Positions 52,701 to 62,702 of a stretch of 64,000 nt of DNA are shown one piece after another. The stretch spans positions 434,001 to 498,000 of the forward strand of contig CAJQUW010003146.1 of the NCBI GenBank assembly GCA_907163375.1, read 5' to 3'. The stretch comes from Prostheceraeus crozeri (taxonomy: Eukaryota > Platyhelminthes > Polycladida > Euryleptidae). The first letter of the stretch is position 1. Every line of letters begins with the position of its first letter. The notes beneath the pieces were generated by a model. The model saw only the letters and a program-made list of their open reading frames with translations. It was not told the origin of the DNA and did no database searches. A program made the position numbers and the translations under genes.

Positions 52701-53180
52701 GATAGATGATAAGGTTGTCTTTGATATCGAAAAATTTGAATAGCAACTTTATCATTACAACAGCTTGGCTTGACCTTTTGGTCATCATAATAATCATGCT
52801 ATTTGAGAGCAATATTCTAATAATGCGTACATTATTTAGCATCGACTAATACCGTAAAATTTTGATCATGGTTATAATTAATGATGATCTGTCTACAGGA
52901 ATGCTGCTTTGTTGATTCATTTTCTCATCAGCAAGTAAAATTCAATAAATGATTCCGTCCATGGAAGTGAATATGACTGATTTTGATAATGTATTTGATT
53001 ACTTTTCCTTATCCTCAATAGAATTTTCCAACAAATCATCTCCCCATCTCCCAATCAGATTTTATGCATTTATTTAGTTTTAATACTTACTTCGGTAATT
53101 CTTCTGTGGACGATGATGGAGATATACCTTTAAAGGGAACAATAGGTTATGTAATGGACGCTGCAGACATTTACCCGTAT
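49761..53180. other. Featureless AT-rich DNA
   Basis: Only short, unconvincing open frames. A 200-base GC-richer patch at about 50190-50320 has no recognisable content. Confidence 0.5.
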
Positions 53181-53254
53181 TATTAGTAGTAATCCCGTTG
53201 CAAAATCAAGGACAGTGCGGTGCAGCGATGAGTCATCGCTGCTGAGTCATCATG

Positions 53255-54600
53255 CTGACTCAGCCCCCCCCCTCTGGAAGGAAGGAACAGAGTTTGCCAA
53301 GGATGTGATGGAAGGATGGGTCCGAGAGGAGGAAACCGTTCTCTACCCCCCGCCCTCTGGAAGGAAGGAAGTCGGCAAGGGGTGGAATCTCGGAAGGATG
53401 GAGTGAGAAAAGGTGGGTTTTGGTGGTTTTGGGATGAGAAAGGCTGGAATTCAGCATGAAGGAGGTCTCGGATGGGAAAACGGAGTTCAGATTCGGAGTC
53501 TACATGAAATTTTGGGTTGGGAAGGATGGAAGGAGTTTTCCTGTGAAGCAAGGGGTGGAATCTCTGAAAACGCCAGAGTTAGAAAAAGGCGGGTTTTGGT
53601 GGTTTTGGGATGAGAAAGTTCATTTTTAGGCATGAAGGAGTGCTCGGATGGAAAAACGGAGGCCAGATTCGGAATCTACGTGAAATTTTGGGTTAGGAAG
53701 GTTGTTTCCAGCGACATCGGAGAGAAAAAATTTTGAGGACGTCCCTCCCCCCCCTCTGGAACGAGACTTCCAACTTTGGTTCTAGAGATCGTAGAAAGTC
53801 GTGTGATAGCTCATTTGAAAGCTAAGAGAGAGAAAAATGCAGTGGAAAGCTCAGTTTGGACCTATTTTCCTGGGTTTAGAGAGGAAAATGGCAGGAAAAC
53901 GTCAGAGTTAGAAAAGGCAGGTTTTGGTGGTTTTGGGATAAGAAAGTCCATTTTTCGACATGAAGATGGCCTCGGATGGGAAAACGAAGGGAAAATTCGG
54001 AGTCTGCGTGAAATTTTGGGTTAGGAAGGGTGTTTCCAGCGACATCGGAGAGAAAAAATTTTGAAGACGTCCCCCCCTCTGGAACGAGACTTCCAACTTT
54101 GGTTCTAGAGATCGTAGAAAGTCGTGTGATAGCTCGTTTGAAAGCTGAGAGTGAGACAAATTCAGTGGAAGAAACGGCTTGTTCATATCTGCCTTCGTTT
54201 AGATGTGAGACACCATTGAAAATGTTCGAAATTGGCGAAAAGACGACAGAGTTAGAATTTTTACGAAAATGGCTCTTGTGGCTGAACGAAGCCTCGGACG
54301 GGAAAACAGAGACCAGAGTTTCAAGTAAATCGGAGAGAAAAAGTTGAAAATTTTCTTCACACTGGGTCTCCACACGGGATTCTTTCGTAAAAATGTTAAA
54401 TTGTGGCCACCTTTGGCGATGAATAGCGGAGGATTTGAAGTGAATGAAGAGCTCGGGTTTCTTTTAGGAGCAAGACCGCACTTTGTTCTCTAGGATCCTA
54501 TCTTTTCAGATCTGTTTTTTCAACTGGGCTTCTGGTCATCGTAGAGAGTCGATGGATGTCTTAAATGAAAGGTGAGAGCGAGAAAACGTAACTGTCAAAA
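53255..54600. repeat. Degenerate long-period tandem repeats
   Basis: Blocks recur at uneven spacing: CCCCCCTCTGGAA (near 53265, 53345, 53750, 54067), GTGGTTTTGGGATGAGAAAG (53420, 53600, 53928) and GAAATTTTGGGTTAGGAAGG (53506, 53682, 54010). The best-preserved period is about 328 bases. Open frames across it are repeat by-products. Confidence 0.75.
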
Positions 54601-55940
54601 TTTGAAGTCAATCGGAGCACTAGAACCGGAGATAGACGTGTTTAAAGTTTTGGATGATGGATATTACGTCATCAGCTGATCGCCACAAACTATATAAGTG
54701 GAGTCTCTGCTTGTGGAAATCAGTTCTCCTCCCGACTGGGTTGGGGTAGGTGAACTCCGGAGCTCTGATGATAGCATCCGACATTCCAAATTTGGGGGTT
54801 CTGTAAGAAACCGACTTAGAAAATTTCATGGATGAGATCAGCTAAGGCGTCAGACTTAAAGGTTAGCCAGGAGATGGCCTTCGACTCCAGGCCATAAAAC
54901 TTTAAAACTCCAAAACTTTAAAGGCTTGTAACTTTGCTTCTACAAGTCCTTTTGACTTGATTAAAAGAAGAGTCGATCGCTATTGACCAGACCTATAGTG
55001 ACAGACTACTTATAAAATTTCATAAGTAGTGCTAAATGCTGAAAAATTTAAATTCATCATTTTTGGAGGTTTTCTGGGGTTTTCGACCCTGATGAAGTCA
55101 ATGAAGGCATGTATAAGTGTGTACGAGACAGTTTTTCCATGATACAAGCGGCTTTTCACTGAAAGCGAGCATGACACGGAGGGTTTTGCTGTAATATTCC
55201 ACTGACAGGGTGTTCCTTCGGGACCGCGGATGATGCCGTAGTGATAAGTGTGGCAAGGGAGTGTGTCATATTTTAGACCGAAATCGCTGGGGCAACTCAT
55301 GTTGGGCATTTGACACAGTTCTCAACGTAGCACTTTGAACGCCAATCGGTTGAGTCTTAGCTATCTTGTCATGGGTGGCATCTAAACATCTCCATTGCAA
55401 AACGCTTGTGAATCACGGCTTGCTATCCCCCTCTACGGCTTGCTATCAAGCTGATCAAAGCGACGACTTGGGATGTTTCCTCTTGTAAATAACTCTACCG
55501 GTTTTTATGTCAAAATGGGGGCCCGGATACCAACACAGTGACATGACGCACGCTCTGTCCGCCCGAGGTTGGATTTGTGGGTCGAGGCCTTGGAGCTGGG
55601 ATAAGATCCCCTCTGAGTAATGCCTGTAACAGATTCAATAGCTTAACACCTAAACGCTTGCTATCAACCTGGCTTCTGCTATCCGGCCTTTGTGAAATCT
55701 CGTCTAGCCTCAGTAACACAGGGCTGGCAACGTCTATCGTTTGTCATTGTAACTTGGTAAAAATGAGAGGGTTACTGCAGGCATTGACGTCAAACCTTTT
55801 CGCGTCATAGGGTAACCAGTCTTTGTGTTAGGAGTTGGTGACTAAAAGCACGGTAAGTGCCGATGCCCATAAATGGTAAAACCGCTGTTGTCATGTCAAA
55901 CGCATGGTCAAATAATGAAGGTCTGAATCATGGCTTTGTG
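54601..55940. other. Unassigned stretch left of element D
   Basis: No supported gene. One minus-strand frame at 55010-55309 has an ATG and 99 codons with eight Cys/Trp residues but no recognisable domain. The left end of element D may lie here and could not be located. Confidence 0.35.
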
Positions 55941-55949
55941 CTCGCTGGG

Positions 55950-55957
55950 TATATAAA
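55950..55957 (+). promoter_or_regulatory. TATA box
   Basis: TATATAAA, 38 bases before the ATG at 55995. Confidence 0.55.
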
Positions 55958-55994
55958 CCGCGTCTTCTCTCACAACTTCATTTTATACTCCATC

Positions 55995-56270
55995 ATGCAG
56001 ACGCCAAACACGCTAGTCAGCTCTCTTGACAAGCCTCGGTTAAAGCCGAGAAATTTATTTAAAGAGTTTTCACAGATGGAAGAGCGAGAGAGATTGTGGA
56101 ACAATCTTGCTTGAATTGGTTCATCGGCCGTTGATGATGATGCCGATTCAACAGAGTCGGGCTATATACCGCCCTCTGACAGTCGGGTGGTAGTAGAGGA
56201 GGTCGATGCCGCTGACATCGAAAGACTAAGAGTCTCTCTCAGCAGGATCGGCCAGTCCCACCCAAGTTAG
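55995..56270 (+). pseudogene. Small acidic gene of element D
   Basis: After an ATG downstream of a TATA box, the region reads 'MQTPNTLVSSLDKPRLKP' and 'LFKEFSQMEERERLWNN', then an acidic stretch with 'ESGYIPPSDSRVVVEEVD'. It is unrecognised. It resembles the other short acidic genes at 56709, 57254 and 57745 in length, composition and promoter, so it may belong to a set of regulatory or host-interaction proteins. About one break. Confidence 0.4.
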
Positions 56271-56352
56271 ACGATAGTCTTTTTAAAAACATAAGATCAA
56301 CTTTCATACATGCAACACATTCTTTCATCACCCTTCGTCGGAACCGCCTCAT

Positions 56353-56372
56353 GAGCCCTCTTAAGGGCTACC
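56353..56372. terminator. Histone-3'-end-like hairpin
   Basis: AGCCCT-CTTA-AGGGCT followed by ACC: 6-bp stem, 4-nt loop and ACC tail, as in metazoan histone mRNA ends. No purine-rich downstream element is seen, so this is only a resemblance. Confidence 0.3.
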
Positions 56373-56651
56373 TTCTAATGCAGCTAAAGCGGTCCCAAGC
56401 CCGCCACATATCTTCGGATATGGAATGCAGAGGGGAAGAATAAATGATGAAATGGAATGACATGGGAGGCCACCCTTGCACCACATGCAACACACCAGAC
56501 TTCTCTCTTTAGTAGTGAACAAGCTCTTGCGAGTGTAGTCAGAAAGTTTATCAAGTTGTACAAAAGTGTTTACTGCAACACAGGTTGATAAAGTGATAAT
56601 GTAGTCTTCATCTAAATTAGAATCATTCTGATTGGTTGTTGAGGAATTCAT
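56361..56651 (-). CDS. Unrecognised small gene of element D
   Basis: A 96-residue frame with ATG ending at 56651, sharing a 57-base spacer with the divergent gene at 56709. The N-terminus is acidic/Asn-rich ('NQNDSNLDEDYIITLSTCVA'). The C-terminus is Cys/Pro-rich ('SLVCCMWCKGGLPCHSIS'). A TTTTATATG sequence lies just upstream. No family recognised. Confidence 0.3.
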   Translation of the reverse strand: MNSSTTNQNDSNLDEDYIITLSTCVAVNTFVQLDKLSDYTRKSLFTTKERSLVCCMWCKGGLPCHSISSFILPLCIPYPKICGGLGTALAALEGSP

Positions 56652-56663
56652 TGTTGAAAAACA

Positions 56664-56670
56664 TATAAAA
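56664..56670 (+). promoter_or_regulatory. TATA box of the 56709 gene
   Basis: TATAAAA, 39 bases before the ATG at 56709, inside a short divergent intergenic region. Confidence 0.55.
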
Positions 56671-56708
56671 GTCAGAAAATTGAAACACTTCTCATTCTCA
56701 TCTATCTC

Positions 56709-56963
56709 ATGATGGAAGGTACATCTCCCGCCTTAGAGATCTTTAACAAAATATTTGAAGTCATTGACGAGTGGGATCAAGACAAGTGTGAACAGGAGGA
56801 GGAGTCCCGCAAGAAAGTCGTCGTCATTGAAAAAATTGTGTGGACTGATGGTGAATTCACACCAAAAACGACGCGTGTGAGAAAAGTGCCAGCTGCTCCC
56901 AAGCGCCCAAGATATTTTACAGTCTATCCAAATTTAAAAGTGATCCCTCTAAACTTTGAGTGA
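56709..56963 (+). CDS. Small acidic protein of element D, 84 aa
   Basis: A continuous frame: acidic first half ('NKIFEVIDEWDQDKCEQEEE'), then 'KVVVIEKIVWTDGEFTPKTT' and a basic Pro-rich end ('APKRPRYFTVYPNLKVIPL'). There is a TATA box upstream and AATAAA within 15 bases after the stop. No family recognised. The compact gene with its own promoter and polyadenylation signal suggests an independently expressed accessory protein. Confidence 0.5.
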   Translation: MMEGTSPALEIFNKIFEVIDEWDQDKCEQEEESRKKVVVIEKIVWTDGEFTPKTTRVRKVPAAPKRPRYFTVYPNLKVIPLNFE

Positions 56964-57253
56964 AAAAATAAACCTACATAATACATGTCTTTGTTTTGCA
57001 ATGTATTTATCTAGAAATGGAAATAAATGGAGGAATTTAGATATGGGGTTAGGTTGATAACGTTGCTTCAATTGATTCACCTAAAATCATGTTTCATATG
57101 TTGAATGATTTCTAGTAACTATGTTAAGTGTCTAGATGATGGGATATCTTATTCTAACAATAGCTCCCAATCGACACAATGCCTTCTCAATGATCATTTC
57201 GAAGCCATGTAGTTTATATGAAGGAAAAACAACACTGTCATGATACACATTTA

Positions 57254-57589
57254 TTAAAAAGAAATAAAGGCAATACGCTTTGTAATAAGACGGTACATTA
57301 CGTCTACCAAGTCAAACTCTTCTTGATTGCGGGGCTGACTAGAAGGAGAGAAGAGGTCTAGCCAGCTCCGGAGAGTCTCAACACATCGCTCCATCATGAC
57401 GTCCTTTGGAGACACACTCAGGAAGGCAGCCCTGATTGTATCAGTACTATCCTCTTCATCGTCGGAAATGATGATGATTTCCTCATCCAACTGTAGCGGC
57501 TCGACCTCACCATCGTAAATAGTTTTCACTTGCCTCTTGCGTGGGGCATTGGGCATGAGTAGGGCATAGGTGTTCGGTGATGTATCCAT
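57254..57589 (-). CDS. Small acidic protein with SUMO-interacting-type motif
   Basis: A continuous 111-residue frame with ATG at 57589, a TATA-like CTATATAG about 40 bases upstream and AATAAA just after the stop. The centre has 'LDEEIIIISDDEEDS': four hydrophobic residues followed by Ser and acids, the classic SUMO-interacting motif. The rest is 'DVMMERCVETLRSWLDLF', probably helical. It may modulate host SUMO-dependent defence, as some viral proteins do. That is inference from the motif. Confidence 0.5.
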   Translation of the reverse strand: MDTSPNTYALLMPNAPRKRQVKTIYDGEVEPLQLDEEIIIISDDEEDSTDTIRAAFLSVSPKDVMMERCVETLRSWLDLFSPSSQPRNQEEFDLVDVMYRLITKRIAFISF

Positions 57590-57628
57590 TTTAATGATAT
57601 TATGAGGAAATGGTCATTGCACCGCACC

Positions 57629-57636
57629 TATATAGA
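57629..57636 (-). promoter_or_regulatory. TATA-like box of the 57254-57589 gene
   Basis: CTATATAG, 40 bases upstream of the minus-strand ATG. The divergent gene at 57745 has its own box 70 bases away. Confidence 0.45.
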
Positions 57637-57703
57637 TTCTCTCTCCCTGTTTCGCGCTCTCTCATTGGACGACAGCCATTTATCAATCACAATGCATCAT
57701 TCT

Positions 57704-57711
57704 CATATATA
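57704..57711 (+). promoter_or_regulatory. TATA box of the 57745 gene
   Basis: CATATATA, about 35 bases before the ATG at 57745. Confidence 0.5.
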
Positions 57712-57744
57712 GAGAAGAGTGTCTTGCATTTCACTATCATAGCC

Positions 57745-57924
57745 ATGTCCGATACAGAGGAAACATTTACACCTTCTGCTAGCTCAACTCCTACGAAGAA
57801 GGAAGTTGAGAGAAAGTTTCAACAAAAAGAGGAAGAGAGACAAATGATTGAAGTCTGCAAGCACCTCACTCTACAAACGGTTGAGAGTGAGCCTTTCATA
57901 AACGAGGCTGACTTTCAGGAGTGA
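57745..57924 (+). CDS. Small acidic protein of element D, 59 aa
   Basis: 'MSDTEETFTPSASSTPTKKE' then a charged helix ('VERKFQQKEEERQMIEVCKH') and an acidic end. The ATG at 57745 is chosen because of the TATA box about 35 bases upstream. An upstream in-frame extension would start inside the promoter. No family recognised. Its 3' flank has the hairpins described at 57960-58005. Confidence 0.45.
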   Translation: MSDTEETFTPSASSTPTKKEVERKFQQKEEERQMIEVCKHLTLQTVESEPFINEADFQE

Positions 57925-57959
57925 AAAGCCCTTTGATGAGACCAGAGAATGCCCCAAAC

Positions 57960-58005
57960 GGTCTTTATGAGACCACGGCCTTAACGGCCACCTAATCAAG
58001 AAAGA
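57960..58005 (+). terminator. Histone-type 3' end-like signal
   Basis: GGTCT-TTATG-AGACC preceded by CAAAC, then GGCC-TTAAC-GGCC with ACC after it, and CAAGAAAGA at 57997-58005. A stem-loop plus CAAGAAAGA is the layout of metazoan histone pre-mRNA ends. The stems here are 5 and 4 bp instead of 6, so it is only a resemblance. No AATAAA is seen after this gene. Confidence 0.3.
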
Positions 58006-58033
58006 AAAGACATTGACTGCGCCACACGCAACA

Positions 58034-59408
58034 TTAATGATTTGATGTTATCTGACGAAAATGAAGTGTTAAGACAGTACGACCACCAATGAATTGAATA
58101 GGATTACCACTATCATCATAGATACCAAATTTGCAATGGGATAATCGTGATACATTGACTGGAATGTATACCTTGTTCAGGAACTCCATGTGCATGGTCA
58201 CACCAAAGTCGCCACTGTCAATAGGAATATATCTTAAAAGGGGAACCATTTGACCACCAACTTGTGTTGAATGGATAAAGTTAGTGTAAATGTAAAAGTG
58301 ATTGATATTCATATCGAGCAAGGATGTTGAGCCACAGAACTTCTCGTCGTAGAATATGTCACGTTTGAATCCTAAAATCTTTGTCAACTCTTTTGAAATG
58401 TGAATGACCGTTTTACCATGTACACTGATACAGAATGTATTTGCTTTAGGATCATAGTCAAAATGATATGAGTGTATATTTGGTACACCCTTGTTCAAGT
58501 ATGTACAAACATCAAAGCCATTGCTATAATGCTTTGGAGGTATCGGTAACTTTTCATTTGGCTTCCATGTAAGACTGGGACGTAAAACAGGGTCTGTGCG
58601 TTTGAAATAAAGGACCATTCGGCAATCGGCAATCAAGGGGAAGAAGGGTAATATTAATTTTTTTCCTGTGCCAATTTTGATATTTCTTAATCTGCTTTGA
58701 TACTTTCATGGACACTTGAGCTCTTTAAGGGAAGGCACCACCTCCTTTTACTTCTGCAAATTTTGCGATAGGTAGAAAGAAACGTGATTTAAGATTCAAT
58801 ATCTTTTGCAGAGGTCCACTCACATAAAATCCATGGGAAATAGTAGTCGGTCTCATGTAGAGTGTAACTTCATGTAGATTTGGATCCATCTGCCAGAACC
58901 ATAGATCCTTTGCCAAATCATTCATAACATTCAATAGGCGTTGAATTTTCATATAATAGTATGTTTGCTCTAAACGATGACGGAATCATGGGTTTGTAGG
59001 TCGTTTCCATTTCAGTGGTGTAGCATTTTTAGCAATGGGTATGTCTGTATCTGCAGTGATAATTAAAGTAGGGCCATTTACAATCTCATCAACAGCTCGC
59101 TTTCCCCGACGGGTGTTTACTGTAGGAATAAAATTCCACTCTGCTGCATGTTCATTCAAGTTGTAGGTATGTACTTTATCATTTCGCTCTAGTTTTGGAA
59201 AGTACATGTCTTGATTCGTTGCAGTGCCTAATGCAATCTCTTCATTGGCAATGGTTCTTATATTATTCACATAGCTCAAATCTTGCAGGGCCACTTCCCA
59301 ATCGCCATGTAAGTCAATCGGCTGTGTTAAATCAGTCTCAAACTCGGCAGCTGTATTTTCATATCGCTCAGGTTGAGCATTACTGGGAAACACTGCTGTA
59401 AGCTCCAT
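58034..59408 (-). pseudogene. Polinton penton-type (minor capsid) protein of element D
   Basis: The start has 'MELTAVFPSNAQPERYENTA' and 'IDLHGDWEVALQDLSYVNNI', the family signature. The middle has 'FYVSGPLQKILNLKS'. The C-terminal part has 'FYIYTNFIHSTQVGGQMVPL', 'VNVSRLSHCKFGIYDDSG' and 'FIGGRTVLTLHF'. The three homologues in this window (A, C, D) share the order of these blocks but little identity. A beta-rich virion protein, probably the penton. About two breaks. Confidence 0.75.
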
Positions 59409-59438
59409 GTTAAAGTATCAACATAAAGCGTCGTTTGC

Positions 59439-60005
59439 TTAGGCGTTATGTCGCATGACATAACGAACTGCTGCTTTCAATCTGTTCACAGTAGGCACAT
59501 TCTGTCGTCCTAGGAATTTGGTTAAGAGTGATTGCCCTTTCACATAATGTACTCCCCTAAGTATGCTTGTACCACCTTCTTTCATATTGCGATAGTTGAT
59601 ACAACCAAATATTACTTGATATCTTGGTCTTCTACGTTTAAAATCTGCAAGGGTATGAAATATTTGACGTTTCATTGATGAGCTCACACGACAGCTATTT
59701 TTTAATTCCATTGCAATGTGACGTACAGGATTGATCAAATTGATGCCGCCTACAGGCGATCGCTTAAAGCCATAATCTGTTAACACCATTTCCCACGCAT
59801 GACCCATTCGCTGACATAAAATCTGAAGTTTGTAAGCATGATTTTGCCAAGGATCGGCTATGCCGGAAAGAATTACATCTTCAATGGGTCTTGTTGCATG
59901 AATAGGTGATTTGATGAGACGAACTGCATCATCTAATCCTCGTCCCGCTAATGTCACTATTGCAAATGATAATATGATGATGAATCTTAACATGACTTCG
60001 TCCAT
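59439..60005 (-). CDS. PD-(D/E)XK nuclease-like protein
   Basis: A continuous 188-residue frame. After a short hydrophobic start comes 'QRMGHAWEMVLTDYGF' (conserved Glu helix), then 'NPVRHIAMELKNSCRVSSSM' with an E-x-K motif at the end of a strand, then 'LADFKRRRPRYQVIFGCIN' and 'GVHYVKGQSLLTKFLG'. This order fits restriction-endonuclease-like folds, and similar genes (MamI-like) occur in Polintons of other animals as I recall. It might process DNA ends or attack competitor DNA. Its neighbours are the penton-type and protease genes. Confidence 0.5.
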   Translation of the reverse strand: MDEVMLRFIIILSFAIVTLAGRGLDDAVRLIKSPIHATRPIEDVILSGIADPWQNHAYKLQILCQRMGHAWEMVLTDYGFKRSPVGGINLINPVRHIAMELKNSCRVSSSMKRQIFHTLADFKRRRPRYQVIFGCINYRNMKEGGTSILRGVHYVKGQSLLTKFLGRQNVPTVNRLKAAVRYVMRHNA

Positions 60006-60186
60006 TTCTTATGAATGCTTTGCTTAAACGAGAAGACTAAGCAAACGTTTTGATGTGTCTAAAACTAACCATGATTGCCAAGCTCTCTTCTCGGTGTCAC
60101 GTTACATGGAAGGTGATTACCATTGGAAGGCATTACCTTTTATGATACTCATCGACAAGTTAAAATAAGTTTATCCCCTTTTCAAA

Positions 60187-60413
60187 TGGCTCACCTCCAC
60201 GATGCTTTACATATCATGCATCATCCAATGTACTATATCCTTCTAAGTGGACGTCTATTCATTATTCGACGAGATTTCATTGCTCTTCATGATCAATATG
60301 GTGTTATACATTTTACATCCTCAAGTTGGAACAAGTATAGAGAACGTATACATCTTCGCATAATGACTTACCTTCAACAAACCAACACTCATAAGCATGA
60401 ATGTGACAAGTGA
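60187..60413 (+). CDS. Small PC4-like protein, opposite strand
   Basis: Starting at the ATG at 60187, 75 residues with 'YYILLSGRLFIIRRDFIALH' and 'GVIHFTSSSWNKYRERI'. The pattern of strand, strand, then 'I-(F/L)T---W-----I' resembles the single-strand-binding PC4/p15 fold. That fold appears in some Polintons. It is the only plus-strand gene in the virion block. The frame is open further upstream without an ATG. Low similarity, so uncertain. Confidence 0.35.
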
Positions 60414-60530
60414 ACAATTTCTTCTTATCTCTACCTATTAATGTTTGATGACTAAATACAACATATTCAATCACATCATCTACTTTTCCATTGAAGTATA
60501 ATAAAGAAAACATATGTTAATCGTACATAT

Positions 60531-60992
60531 TTATTGAAGGCTTTTATAAAAGTTACGAATGCGCTTTTCATTGACAAGGGTATCATGTGAAAAATGTTTA
60601 CAAATGTCATGTAAAGAGTCATAATGTAGTCGTTGCATTACAAAGTAGAGGGCATATGCTCCACATGTTGAAGACAAGGGATGTTGATACGCCAAAGCAT
60701 TGCAAATCCATTTTCGTGAATGACGGTTCATGAAACGTGTGACATAATCACAGTTTGGTAAGGCCAATGAATCAAAGATTTCACCGCAATAGTTTTTATC
60801 AATAAACAAAACTTTCCAGTGTTTGCCGGGTAAGTGTGCTGTATCAGTATTCATGATAATGAATGAGGGTGGTTTTGGTAAAACTGTGGGCATATTATTA
60901 ATGGAAAACACACCTCGAAATGCTGCAACAGTCCGCTCATCACCATGTTCTTGAACGACTCTCTCTAGCTCTGCATCAGATAACCAACTCAT
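60531..60992 (-). CDS. Adenain-like cysteine protease of element D
   Basis: A continuous 153-residue frame. 'FIIMNTDTAHLPGKHWKVLF' has the catalytic His, 'GEIFDSLALPN' the Asp, and 'YQHPLSSTCGAYALYFVMQR' the Gln and Cys. This is the adenovirus protease (C5) order and length for Polintons. It cleaves capsid precursors. It overlaps the end of the capsid gene by a few bases, as in compact viral gene blocks. The frame looks whole. Confidence 0.85.
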   Translation of the reverse strand: MSWLSDAELERVVQEHGDERTVAAFRGVFSINNMPTVLPKPPSFIIMNTDTAHLPGKHWKVLFIDKNYCGEIFDSLALPNCDYVTRFMNRHSRKWICNALAYQHPLSSTCGAYALYFVMQRLHYDSLHDICKHFSHDTLVNEKRIRNFYKSLQ

Positions 60993-62270
60993 TGACTTGT
61001 ATAAGAAGCGGAAACGTCACGTAGTCTGTTAATTCGAATGGTGGAATCGAACACAGCATAGATGAGTACATTGACTGTTTTCGTCAAATCTTTTTCAAAG
61101 AAGAATTCTACTTTAAGACCCTTCGTGGCAGTGCCCGGACGATAAGAAGCACCTGCTTCATTGTTTGCTGTCAAATCAAATGCATAAAGTGTATAACCTT
61201 TAGCAAATTCATCATAGGTCAAACCATTGGTGTCATCAGTATTCCAGCATTTAAATGTCTCCATAGTATTTTGATATGAGCGAGAATAATGTCCATTAGC
61301 GAAGTCTGGGCAAAAAGGAGTACCAGGAATGCAATCAGTATCACGATACAATTGATTTGATTTAAACCAAAGTGTTCAAAGTTGAGGAGATTCTTCGATA
61401 TATTACCATTGTATGTATCATTTGCAATCAATCCTACAATGATCATTTTTGGTGATTGTATAGGAAACAAACTATCTTTAACAAAGCTCTTTTGCGCACG
61501 AGGAATGGTGAAACTATGGATCTCAGTATGATTTACATCATAAAGAGCATCATACTTCTTCAAACCCATCTCGTGACCATTAATCACCGAAGGATTCACT
61601 GTCATTCGTCGCACATAAAGTCTAACACTTTCAAACACAATCTTAAATTCAGTCTTTGCTCCATAACAGTTCAATACAAATTTAGGATCGTTCGGCAAGA
61701 GATGAACTCGCATGTCTACTTTTGACATTAAGAAACGTGATTGACGGAAAAAGTCCAAGTATAGGGGACCATATAATTCATACACCCTACTTTCTGCAGT
61801 CCACTTTTCACGAGTGTCAAATCCTTGTTTTTGTCACTATCAAATTTACCACCTTCATCTTTACACCAACCCATAACAGCCATGTGACTCTTTTGTGCTT
61901 GTGGCTGGAATTGCATGACTGTTGAAAAATAACCGAGATAGGGATAACTGTGTTGACCACCTTCAACCCGAGTTTCATCAATGGTCAATGATACATCCTT
62001 TAAGAGTGTTGCTATTGCCCAGTTATTAACGGCTACTTTGTCCTTGTCGTCAAGGTTTGTACCGTCCTTATTTACTATCTTAAACTTAACATGTAGATTG
62101 ATGTCATTTACATCGATGTACTCAGCATCATTTCCTGGTATTAAAAACTCAATGACACTACAAGAATCGATACTTGTCTGTGGATAACGAATGGATGCAT
62201 AATTTCTAATGATATCCGTCTGTATAAGTGTTCTATCAAATAAGCAAAGGGATGAGGTTTTACATTCCAT
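60989..62270 (-). pseudogene. Major capsid protein (hexon-type) of element D
   Basis: The N-terminal part has 'NDAEYIDVNDINLHVKFKIV', 'VNNWAIATLLKDVSLTIDE' and 'HSYPYLGYFSTVMQF'. The middle has 'SKVDMRVHLLPNDPKFVLN', 'ESVRLYVRRMTVNPSVINGH', 'IHSFTIPRAQKSFVKDSL' and 'LIANDTYNGNISKNLLNFEH'. The end has 'DEFAKGYTLYAFDLTANNEA' and 'VNVLIYAVFDSTIRINR'. This is the metazoan Polinton hexon family (annotated in nematodes as F54H12.2-like). Double jelly-roll shell protein. About two breaks. Confidence 0.9.
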
Positions 62271-62272
62271 AT

Positions 62273-62660
62273 TTAAAACAGTCCACGTCGTCTGCGTTTG
62301 CTAGGAGGTATACGAGATGCTCTTCGCTTACGTTTGCCTGAAGTAGAGAGTGGATTGATATGACTGATGACAGACCTGATACCAGCCTTACCGACATTTT
62401 TCAAACGCTGTGTTCCATGACGCTTTAGCGATTCACCAATCGGCAATCTTCCTGAAAGCGCATCACTTGCTACATCTGCTGCTAATCCTACAGCTTCCTT
62501 TAAAGCTGATTTTCCCACATTTACGATAGTGGGGAGCATCGTACTTTGACAGCACCCAATAGACTACCCCCTTTTTGACGTCTCGATCCAGCATAAACGG
62601 GAAAGCCAGCTCCATGACTAGCATAGGAGGGGGCAGAATAGAACGTAGCAGTTTGATCCA
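62273..62660 (-). pseudogene. Polinton pVI-like internal virion protein
   Basis: It begins with 'FYSAPSYASHGAGFPVYAGS' and 'RQKGGSLLGAVKV', then 'VGKSALKEAVGLAADVASDA', 'ESLKRHGTQRLKNVGKAGI' and a very basic end ('GKRKRRASRIPPSKRRRR'). The sequence order of a GG-L motif, amphipathic helices and a basic tail is common directly upstream of the Polinton capsid gene. It is thought to act like adenovirus pVI/pX in membrane disruption and DNA binding. About one break. Confidence 0.65.
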
Positions 62661-62702
62661 TAGGTATTTATTTATTTATATTTACACAATTCAATACTTT
62701 GC

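Noticed and set aside
53183-54373. Several overlapping 65-165-residue frames on both strands
   Set aside because: They follow the degenerate tandem repeat and have Pro/Ser-rich repeat composition.
59439-60005. First read as a phospholipase A2 because of His-Ala-rich segments
   Set aside because: No YxGPG loop or HDxAY site. The E-x-K strand fits a nuclease fold better. The real PLA2 is at 41477.
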